Source: Clytia hemisphaerica (lineage: Eukaryota; Cnidaria; Hydrozoa; Leptothecata; Clytiidae). Taken from it: a stretch of DNA of 64,000 bases. The notes beneath the pieces were generated by a model, which had not been told where the DNA came from, did not search any database, and saw only the letters and a program-made list of their open reading frames with translations. Position 1 is the first letter of the stretch, and each line of letters begins with the position of its first letter. Position numbers and translations under genes: made by a program. Shown here one piece after another: positions 12,901-24,900 of this stretch. The stretch lies in NCBI GenBank assembly GCA_902728285.1, contig CACVBU010000490.1:457501-521500 (forward strand), written 5' to 3'.

Positions 12901-15900
12901 GAATCTTTCAGTATAGGGTCCGCTAAAGTAAAAAAAAAACGGCAAAAAAGCCCAAAAAAGTTTTTTCGGACTCAAACAAGCTCATGTCTAGAGGCTGTTG
13001 ATTTCGATACAACAATTTTAAGTTTTTTTTTGCTAGCTTAAATTTCTTAAATTTACCACTACTGTCAAAAACATGGGCGTTTGCCGTAAAAAATATATTA
13101 CGTCATAAATATGCAGTGAAAAATAGATTACGTCATAAATATGCAGTGAAAAATAGATTACCATATTAGTGATTGACCGTAAACAAGTTCCAACACATTT
13201 TTTGGGATTTGGAATTCCTGCATACCAATTTTCTCTCCCAAATTACATCCGCATCCCAAGTAACGATAGATATATCTACAAAAAAGAATGATCGTATACT
13301 TAGGTTACTACTTATACAATAGGTGAATTTAGAGTCGAGGAAATATAAAAGTACAAAAATCTTTTTCGTGATTTCTATCCTTCTTCGCGAAAATAAGTAT
13401 CTTTGAAAATTCTTAACAGGTCGAGTTAACAAGTTTTCTCGTCCCTTCAGTTAACAATGCTTAACAAACCTTACTCCATATTTCGAAATTTTCTTAACTC
13501 ATCTCTCTGCTCAGACAAATTTGCGTCCCCCCCCCCTAAAGTGTTCGAGTGGAAATACTACTGTAATTTGTTTTATGATACACTTTTAGTGCACTTATTT
13601 ATGTCCCTTCAACGACTTCAAATGCACTTTTTTTATAAGAGTAAATTTGCTCAAAAATGCCAAAAAATAAGAACAATTTAAGGATAATGCAGAGTCTCGA
13701 TTGGCTGCGTTTTAAGAAAATTGAAAGTCAAATTGATAAAATCAGGATATTAAACCTAGAATGGGTGACAAAATACTTGGCACAAAAGGGAAATCCACCG
13801 GGAAGTTTTGAAACCACAATCGATTTGCAAGTGGTCTAAAGTAGGTTCGAAGGGTAGTTTTAACGCTTTGGATCTGAGAATCCAAAAGTTCAAAAATGGT
13901 CCAGTAGGGCTTGAAATATAGCCTAGAAACAAATAAATCCCTCCCAGAAATCAAGATGAAGGCCCGAAATTGACATTCTCGCTCGAACTTCAATTTTCGA
14001 AAAATGGTAAATTAGCCAAAAGTGCCAATATGTTATGGCACTGATTGTAGAACACCTCCGTTTTAACTGGACTGGATAAGAACAATTCAAGACAAAAGAA
14101 ATGAGAACAGCCGAGTCTCAACAAAAATTTACTCGTTCTTATAAAAAAAATAGTTTACAATGTTCTTGTATGACAATAATTTGTCTCTATTACTAATAAA
14201 TCCATAAAAATCACCAATAAATACAGTTGACTCTCGCTAATTCGAGCTTGAAAGGGAAGTTCAATTTGTTCGAAGTTCGAAATATAGTATTTTATAAGGG
14301 TTTACACTAAGCGAGAAATATTCTAGTTCATTTCACATAATATACGGTTTACTTGCTGAATAACCAATTCAAAAAACAGGGGGTTAAAATAATCGTTTTC
14401 TTGTATCATGATATAGTTCATAGACGATCCTTTTCGAAGTTGAGGAGTGTCTTCAAGGGTATTAAGGGTTTCATATATATGGATTGTGTTTTCTTTGCTA
14501 AATTTCATTGGTGATGAAGGTGAACCATTATAACTTTGACTTATAGTAATTGGTAAGTGGATAACAATGATGTCATCTTTTTGTTCTTCTTCTTTCATTT
14601 CTTTAATGAATTCGTCTGTTAACTGATGAATTTTGTGGGTGGGGAATATAAAATGATTAGTGAATGGTTCAAAGACATAGATACGGTTAAATGTTGCATT
14701 CAAAGATAAATTTTCAAAAATATCATTCCAAATTTTGTTGCTAGGCACACGATCACCATTTTCCATTCCCCAAAAGTACAAATTAATCCGTTTTGATGTT
14801 CGACATGTGACATTAGTATTTCGTGTGTACCTTTTTTGCCAGTCGTACTGTGGATTGGACATAAGATCCATTAGTATTCGATGCAAGTGTGGGTCGAACG
14901 GAGGTGACCCAATTCCAAGTGGTCGCCAATGATGCCATCGCCATACATCGCCACTGGTATCATCTACTAAAAGGTTTTGTTTTGGTAGCCAATTCCAAAA
15001 TGTTTCTGGTAGCCTAGTCAAAAATACTTCATAGAACGAGTTTCTTAATTTCCATACCACAACGTCGATTTGTTTTTTCTCGTACATGTTTTGAGCTTGC
15101 TGGATCACTTTATGATCATAATGCGACCTTATTGGAGATACATTAAACACGAAAAAAAGAGTTTGCATATTATTATCGTTGTGATGACGTATATTTAACA
15201 AAAGCTCCAGCAAATCATCTTCGTCTGTTTTCGTAACTGCTTGGAATTGGGTCTCGATAAATTGAGTGTAGTTCTCTTCGCTTAGTCGAATCAAACGATT
15301 TTGTACTGGTGAGAATGTCCAAACTATAAAACAAGGTTCATACAGCATTGACTTGACCAAATACCTCAACTGCACAATAGAATCTTGCAATGCGGAGCCT
15401 GGGGCATCTACATATGGAATAATACTGACATTCCTGACTTCAAAGCATGTTGTAGTCGTAAGTCGAAAAGCCATCGATACTGGCATACAAACGATAAAGC
15501 AAAGAAAACATATTGATACACCAGCCATTGGTATCGACCTATACATTATCATTTGAATACTTTTTAAAGTTTCGAAAGAAAGCTCTTGTACAGCCACAGC
15601 GTACTCACTTGAGACCATTAAAAAGATAATATCAACGAAGTTAAAAGTTGATTAGGTTTTTATAGATTGATTACAAATAAAAAAGATTCTATTCTTTCAG
15701 CTATCTTTAAAGCCAAAGTTAATTGCATCCATGACTCTACTAATGATTTAGCTACTTACACTCTTTTCCCATTAGAAAATTTCGTAAGATTGACAAAATT
15801 GACAAATATGTTGAGTCAGCAAAAGGAATTTCCCCGCAAAAAAACGTAGAGTAAACGTTCTGGACTTTGATCAATAATTACCCTTTGGAAAGTACCTGAA

Positions 15901-18900
15901 ACAATAAAAATTACTTTCCCCGCAAAAAAAACGTAGATTTTTAAAGTAATGGAGGGAACAATTTTAGCCTATACAAACTAAATCCCGTAACAGAAATCGC
16001 ATTATCATATAACGCCTATACTACTGTATTACACGCATTATAAACGACTCCAGTTTAGGGGAGTAATCAAGTGCGCATCAGGTATTCGGTAATTAAGTTA
16101 ACTTACTTTCGACCGGTCTCTCCGAAGATGGTGATTCCAACAGAAACGAAGAAATCAATGAGAATCAAGTTGAACATTTGTGAACCCACTTGGTTCTCCC
16201 AACACTAAAATGAAGTGAGCAAATTCAAAAAAAAAAGAAGAGTCTCTATAACTCAAACTTCTATGACTAGAAAGTCTCCTTAACTCGAACAAGTTATCTA
16301 GTCCCTTCAGCTAACTATGTCGAATAATTTTTAATTCATAACTCGAAATTTCGAACAGATTTGCGTTCCCTTGGAGACTCCACTGTGTTGCAATTTATTA
16401 CTTCAGTTGACTCTCTCTATATCAATTTTGAAGGAGCAGAAAATTTCTACATATAAAAGAAAGTTTCAGGGAGTGTTTTATACCATTTTCTAGCTGAAAG
16501 GGACCGGTGTTTTAGTTCAAATTACAGAAAGATTCGAATAATAGTGGTTCAAATTACAGAGAGTTAACAATGAACCACATCACAAAAAGGAAGAAAGAAC
16601 TGGCACAACTGTAAGTGCTGAGCTTAAGAGTAAGTTTTCCAGGCTTCGGAAAGTGCACTGTAGAGTGTATCTGACCTTTTTTTTGCCTTAAAAATGTGCC
16701 TCTTTTGTACTGTAAATTTAGCTAAATTTCCTCTGTAGTATAAGGGTTTGTCCACAATTACGGTCGTTTTCTAATCAAGTGCCTCCCCCTCCTTGAATTG
16801 AAAATTCTAATTCTAAGACTAATTTTTTTTTCTTACAATATGACAATCATGCTCGGAATATGAGGTGAATAAAGTGATGACCAGAACAGCGACTGATGCC
16901 AATTTCAACAAAACAGCTCTGAAGGGAAAATAAAATATTTTGTAGTTAAAAGTACTGCCAAAATATAGTTGTCAAATAAAATAATGAATTTGACCCCTGG
17001 ATATCACATACCTTGCTTTTCTCATTATCCCCTACAGTTTATTAGGTCCCGATGAGTGCATTTGGCAATTCTTAATGTCTAGCGGTATCAGAAAGCATCA
17101 AGAAGCTGATAATACGCAGGGGACGAGGTTTATTCTGAACCTTTGTATATCATACTATTATTATAGACCTATCTGAGTGATTATCAACCCAAACACCCTG
17201 AAAAGATTCGCCTATTCCAGGAGAAAATACGATGTAGCGACTTCGAACATTTGACGTGTATCTTTCCTGGTAAACTCTAGACCTAGTCTCCTAAAGTTTT
17301 AAGAGTTTAGGTGTATCGACCATTGACTTCTTAGCCCGGATAGTTAGACTCGAGACTCCTGGATGAGAAGTGAAGCCACTTATTTCCCATCCAGAACGCC
17401 TGCGCGTGGTTTTTACACAAACGCCGGATTGAAAGTAAAATCCATCGCTAGATTTCAAAAAACAAAGGAACCGCTAGATACAATCCTTCGTCATGATTGC
17501 GGCGCGTTCTAAGTGAGTTCTGGATGGGAAATAAATGGCTTCACTTTTTCTTTCATGGGATAGGTTAGAGATTCTACTCTAGCCCTTTGGGTTTTAAACT
17601 CAATGATATTAACGTCTCCTTACCTCCATAAAGTTAAAGCCACTTCAACTCTTGGACTCCAATCTTCGAGACTGGTCAATATTTCAAAGATAAAAGGAAG
17701 ACAAACGTTGAGAGCACTGATGGTAAGTGAGGACGCCCAACGTTTCAAAATGACCAGCACTGAGTTCGTTTCACGTGATAATTCCTGAATGCAGAAATGA
17801 AAGTCACAAAATAATAACATGCCTGAACTTTCTTTTCATCGTTCTTCTTTGTCAAACAAGCTACAATCGAGAACAAAAAAAGAATGAAACAGCCCCTCAA
17901 AAATGTATTTTTCCTTTGCCCCTCCCCCTAGTACAATGTTGACTAAAACAGCTTGCCAACCAGGGGGGGGGGGTCGGTAGTAAAATCTCAGACATAATGA
18001 CGTTTACTACGGTGGTGGTGTGACAAAAAATTGAAAAAAAATTTTACTACCTGGGTAGTTAAAACTGGTAAAATTAGCAAATTTATAGCTATTTTTGTAA
18101 TTCTTTTAATTTTTTGGATGACTTTTCTGAAAAATTTTTCTGTTGGAAAGTTGTTTGCTGCAAACAAAAAATTCTCGAGATTTTTTGTTAATATAAAAAA
18201 GACTTTAATTCTAAGGGCAAAACATTAATTTTTGCACAAAGTGAAAAATGTGTCACAGAAATAATCATTTTTTAGCTTTTTTTGTAAAATCAGTCCGAAA
18301 AGCAACCAAAAAATAGGTGGTCTTTATGACAAATTGTCCCAAAAACTTTTACTACCAGGGTAGTAAAATACCAAGAGTCTGGGTGGTGGTATGTAAAAAT
18401 TCGTAAAAATCCTTTTACTACTCATATATGTCTGAGATTTTACTACCGACCCCCCCCTATGCCAACGACCTGAACCTCTTTCCCCAACATTGTATAGGGG
18501 ATTTTACAAGCATGTGTTTCTATATTTATGTCCCGGATTGTAGATATACAGTATTGAGTAATAGAGGTTTGTCTGTTATGAAAATATACTGAGCTTACAA
18601 AAACATTGAAGTATTAAAAACGAGTCATCAAAGCGAAATAGCGTGTTACGTTAGTTGATTGTCCTATTTCAATTAAAGTCTCCTTTCCGAATTTTTTTTG
18701 GGATTTCTCTTAAGCAAACAGAACACTTAGACCATGTTTAGACGTTACGGAAACGAAACGAAACGGTTCTGAAACAAGTGTGAACGTTAAAATTCGAAAC
18801 GTCAAAGTAAAACAGATCGAAACGGTTTCGCTCCGCTTTTTCCATCGGAACGGAACTGCTCTGTTTTCTTGCTCCGAAACGTTCCGAAACCAATATGAAC

Positions 18901-21900
18901 ACACTCGTTCCGTAACGAAAATCATACCAGAGCAAAACAGAACAGTAACGTGTGAACATGGTCTTAAAGGAAATGGACTTTAAAACGAGTTTTTCGGGAA
19001 GAAGTCACCACACAGCTACACGCATCGTGGTAAAGAGGGATCAGCAGCCTTAACTTCTGTATGGAACGGCAAAACGAGACAAGCAATTTTAAGCAATTTT
19101 ACAAACTAAGAGGTGAATGTGAGGTATTGGAGGGTTTTTTGAAAGATTCTGGTACTTCGAATACAATCCCGGCCAGCTGCGACGTTTACGGAATTGATAC
19201 TCACTGGCTACATTATCGCGAAACTCTTGCATTACTAATTGATTCAGAATCAATAGTTTAGGAGCATAGCAGTACTTAAGACCTGATGAAATATTTGTTC
19301 GTTAGCCATGGTTTATTCTAATTGTGAATTAAAGCGGGCAGAAAGTTGGCTGTCGAAAGTCAATACGTTGCAATGAATTCTTCCAATCTTTTCCAAGTAA
19401 AGGTTTTGACGTCTAACTTTCCGAATACTTTTAGCCGTCCCTAACAATTAGAAATACAGTGCAGATTTACTTCAAATGATATTTTTTCAAAATTCATGCA
19501 AGTACTTACAGGGTTTGAAGAGACTTCGACAGCTTTAATGATGGCGAAGATCGAGACAGCTAACAAACCCAATACTATGATGGTCACCAACATACGAAAA
19601 GAATAAATCTTCAATTTGTCGAATTGCGTTCGTCCTTTAATACGTTCCAAACGTTTCTCCTCACTCAGTTCAGCCTGAAATAAACAAGAAGATTAACAAG
19701 CTAGATGCTGAATGGACCTACCTGATGATGAAAGTTAGATAGCAATGCGAGGAGAAAAAAATCAGTCAGAAAATATAGCGTTTAGCGAAAATGCATAACG
19801 CAATAAATTCATCATTGATTGTTGATAAGGGGAGAGGGAAGGGTTGTAGGGAAAAAATAAATAGAAAGTTCTGGTCGCAAAAATCAGTTTTATTGACAAT
19901 TGAATCATGCTTGATGGTGAGCATTGTTATCAATAATGTTTTTGTGTCAAAAACATAAAAATACAAGGAAAAAAATCTAATGAAAATCTGCAAAAACGGC
20001 GATTTCCGGCATTTTCAACCGGAAAAAAAAAATTCTCAAAAATCGAACTCAGCCATGTCTTCAGCGTTGCGAATACGCATCTTTCTGCAAAAAAATCAGA
20101 AAAAACTAAAGATGAAAATTCGAGAAAATGTAAAAAAAAAAACGGTTTTTCCGGCATATTTCCAGCATTTTCGGCCGGAAAAAATGTTTTTCGAAAATCG
20201 GGCTCCGTCACATTTTAAATATTGTCATATTGCATCAGTGTGAAAAATTTCATAAAAAAATATAAAGTACAGCTTGAGAAATTCAAGAAATATTGTCTTT
20301 CCGGCAAAAATAGGTTGTTCCTGAGATTTTTAAATAGTTCCGGCTTCAAAAATCAATTTTATTGAAAATTGAAACATGCTTGATGGTGGGCATTGCTATT
20401 GATAATGTTTTTGAATGAAAAAATAGCCAACTGTAAGGAAAAAGCCCAATGAAAATCTAGAAAAACGGCGATTTCCGGCATTTTCGGCCGGAAAATTTTT
20501 TTTCTCAAAAATCAGACTCTTCCATGTTTTGGGCATTGCTATTACGCATCTTTGTGCAAAAAATCAGAAAAAACTAATGATGAAATCTCAAGAAAATGCC
20601 AAAAAACCGGTTTTTCCGGCATATTTCCGGCATTTTCGGCCGGAAAAAAATGTTTTTCGAAAATCGGGCTCCGTCACATTTTAGGTATTGTCATTTTACA
20701 TCAGTGTGCAAAATTTCATAAAAAAATATAAAGTACAGCTCGAGAAATTCAAGAAATACCGTTTTTCCGACGAAAACCGGCTGTACCGGCGATTTTTAGA
20801 AAGTTCCGGCTTCAATAATCAATTTTTTCGACAATTGAACCATGCTTGATCGTGGACATTGCTATTAATAATGTTTTTGTGTGAAAAAACAACGAAATAT
20901 AAGGAAAAAGTCCGATGAAAATCTGCAAAAACGGCGATTTCCGGCATATTTCCGGCATTTTCGGCCGGAAAAGAATTTTTCTCAAAAATCGCACTCTGCC
21001 ATGTTTTGGGCATTGCTATTACGCATCTTTGTGCAAAAAAACAGAAAAAACTAATGATGAAATCTCGAGAAAATGCCAAAAAACCGGTTTTTCCGGCATA
21101 TTTCCGGCATTTTCGGCCGGAAATGATTTTTTTTCGAAAATCGGGCTCCGTCACATTTTGGGCATTATGATTTTGCATCATTGTGCCAAAAATCAGAAAA
21201 AACTAATGAGCCAATCCTGAGAAAAGCTGGTAACAGACGGACGGACGAACGAACGAACGAAGTTAATTTATAGGACCTCCGAGGTAGGTCCAAAAAACAC
21301 TAGTTTTAGTTTCAGTTGTATATCTTGTGTATCAACTCAAAATATTCAAGTTATGGAGGTTCGAGTTATGTAGGTTCGAGTTATGTAGGTTCGAGTTATA
21401 GAGGCTCGAGTTATAGAGGTTCGAGTTATAGAGAGGTTCGACTTATGGAGGTTTGACTTATGGATTTGGAGACACGACAGAGACCGAAAAGTTTTTGTTT
21501 GTTTTCTTAATGGAAAATTTTAAAGATTGTGTGCACATTTCCTCCTCACTAGTTTTGATTTATTTCTGAAAAACTTTTCTTCATATCCATATCGAATCAA
21601 AAACTTGTTCCTGGATAAAAAAGGCGGTTATTAAAATAGAGGACTCTGGATATGACTGTCATAAGAAACATTTACACAAGTTGACATTTTACTTAACAAA
21701 ACCTTCCTACCTTGAAATCTTTAGCAATACTTTTACATTTAAGGAAAGCAGCTTTTGAATCGGTGATACAGTAATCCCAACCAGCGAACACTTTGTTACA
21801 ATAAGAATAAAAGAAACCTCCAGTTTCTACAATACTTTCAGTGAAGCCTTGTGCTAAGCTGGAAAGAAAAAATCAAAATTTTCAAATTCTCCCTGAGCAG

Positions 21901-24900
21901 GGAATCACAATACTTTCAGTGAAACCTTGTGCTAAGCTGGAAAGAAAAAAACAAAATTTTCAAATTCTCCCTGAGCAGGGAATCACAATACTTTCAGTGA
22001 AACCTTGTGCTAAGCTGGAAAGAAAGACAAAATAACGAAATCGTCAAAACATTATCAAAATCATCTATTCTTCCTGAGCAGGGAATCATTTTTACACCCC
22101 TGTCTCAAAACCCCACCGGTGGGACCTTTTTCATCAAAGGGGATAAAAATTCCTATTAAAATCTCAATGGAGATAGAAAGTTTATTGTTCCAAGGTTAAA
22201 AAATCCAGTAGGGATTGTTTTGGTGTGCAGTTTTTAGACATCGAATTTTCGAGTGGGGATTCCATGGAGTGGGGCTGAAATTCCAGGGCATTTTCCCAAC
22301 GGGGACGACATTTTTGTCAAATTTTCCAGTGGGGCTAGTAGGGTTCCAATGGTTCTGTGACACAGGGGGTGTATTTTTGCGTCATTCTAAGAAAACTTCG
22401 TAATGTTGTTTAGCAAGCACCTCGCCAATAACTGGGATTTTCATTCCGTTTCTTGGTGAATTACATGACTTTTCGAAAAATAGAATGTCTTCAGGTGTTC
22501 TAACGCAACTTCGATTTTTCCCTGCTGCAAAAACTTCGAAATTTTAAAGTGACATAAAAAAAATCGAATGTTTGGTGCCCGAAAACTTGGATTAGAAAAA
22601 TTCGCAAAATGGAATAGACGTTACTGGGTAGAAAAAAAGCATTGACGTATAGTATAGGCTAATAACTAATAACAAAATCATCAAATCATTTTTAAAATTA
22701 TCTATTCTTGGTGATCAGGGAATCATTCTTCGCAATGTCGTTGGGCTTAAGCGAAATTCAAAATACCCGTCATGTTTCTGGAATGTGAGTGAAGCATTTC
22801 CTCCTAGGAAGGAATATGTAGCTACTAAAATTTAATTGGGGGTTGACTAAGAGAAAGATATTGCTTTTTGTTTAAATTGGCCAAAACACCAATCAATTCC
22901 TAGCTGAAATTCACTTTTAAATGTTCAAAATTTCTTAGAAATTCTAAAAAGAGAATTATACACAAGATATACTTTTTAACCATCATTATCAAACTGATAA
23001 TGAGATAAGCACCGCCAACACAAATGTAAGCCAGTTCCATATTATAAGTGATGTCATTGTTAGAAACACTGGTGTAAATATCTCCCTGGTAATTACTGTA
23101 GAACATCAACGTTGTATTGATGTAGCCCTGAAAAAGAAAAACAGTGACGAAATATGATGAAAGGTGTGGGAAATTGGCTTACCGTATTACTTCGAGTAAA
23201 GCCCCGGGCGTTAATTAATTTTTTTGGTTTTTAGGAGGGACGTTTATACGAGGGGGGCGCTTAAAAGAAGAGGGCGTTTATTCGAAGGAGGCGTTTATTG
23301 AAAATTTTCCCTGAAAGGAGGGACGTTTATTTAGGGGGGTGGTGGGGTCCTTTAAAAGAAGGGGGCGTTTGTTTGAAGTAATACGGTTTTTTTCTGGGTC
23401 TTCGAAACGTATACAACTACAAGCTTTTTTAATAAGAAAGGTGTTTTTTTTTCATTTCATCATATATATTCCAGGATATTCTTAACTTTTTGGGAGAAAA
23501 TCGTTCTAAAATATTCTTACGGTATTTAAGAAATACACACATGAAGCATAATTGGTATTTTTGTGAAAGTATTGGGATAGTTGGCAATTTACAGTTTAAA
23601 AAATGGTCTATACGTGATATTCTTATTCTCTAAGTTTTGTTGCCAAATTCCATGGTGGTTTCATAGTGTGTTCTCAAAAAAAGTGGTGTGTACTTTAGGC
23701 GTAAAAATATCGCGGGAAGAAACACTAGCAGCGAGCTCGAGATGTGTACTCATTTTGGTATTCATTGAAGTATATTAACCGGCTTTAAGTGCCACGGTCA
23801 TTTGTTAGTATATCGGTCTATTTCTATAGAGATCTCTTTATATTCATGGAAATATTATGGGGCTTAAAAGGAATAAAGCTAGGGTTTTAAAGGTTTAAAA
23901 AGGCTATAAAGAGCAAAGTACGTTCAGGTTATGGAGTTATTCGATTTTCTTGTAGCTAAACCTATCAAAAGTGCGTGAACAATCGAACGACTAAGAGACA
24001 AAATCCTTCCTAATTCGAATAACTGATAGGGAGAAATTAAATCAAGTGAAACTTACTTCTCCAGTGAAGAAATCCAATATGTTATTCGATAGTGTTCGAT
24101 TTTTATAAAAATCTTTATCCTCGTTCGGGCACGTAAAATTTGCCGTTGTACTGTCCACCGTGACGATGTAATTTTGCGTGATGTTCTGAACGAGCTCACC
24201 GTAATTGATAACAACTTGTGGTACAACGATGAAACCAAACACGAGGAAAAATATGACCAAGTTGAGCAGGATGAGGGATTTCAGAAAGATGAAGTAGGAT
24301 AAAACGCCGTTCCCAAAATGACCTGGAAAAACAAAGCAGTAAAAGTTTCGAAGGGTCGAGAAGAAACTACAGATGACGTTCTCTAATTCGACGTTTTTTT
24401 ATTCGATATGATCCTGATCCATTATTTAATAATATTGAAAGTCACCGTCAACAAGTCAATCTAATTCCCCTTGAAATTCGAATTAGGGAGCGCCAACTGT
24501 ATTAATTTTTTAGTTTGTACAAGCTAAATCTTTTGCTCTGGGAGCTCTATTGGAATAGGTCTTTTCTCATCTCATCACCGTCACCAAGGTAACGCGGAGG
24601 AGGAAAATTCTACAAGTTCATCCAAAATAAAATCTGTATCCACACATAAGAATCTATTTTTGACTTGAAAAGGTTCGTCAAATTTTATTGTTTTCTTCTC
24701 AAAAGTCAACAGACTTGCAAATTTTGCACAGAACCGTTGAAGTCTACAGGTAAAATATCTCAAATCATATGATCATTCTTTTAACATGATAAATAATAAA
24801 GACACGATTTTGGTCCTTCTACCTTCAACTTCTTTTAAAGGGCTTCTCCATAATTCCAACACTTTGAGAAATTCTTTCAAGTTGCTTTTGAATCTATACC

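Larger units (their letters stand above)
17362..23000 (-). repeat. Segmental duplication, intact copy within TMC
   Basis: Counterpart of 1-4810. It includes TMC exons 21858-21711, 19674-19510 and 17784-17624 and the end of 23127-22973. Copy-specific differences: this copy carries a tandem block of about 467-bp repeats at 19865-21200 that is absent from the left copy. The left copy has an unrelated GGAATTCCA-rich insert at about 1990-2210, where this copy has about 50 bp of other sequence. Confidence 0.9.
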
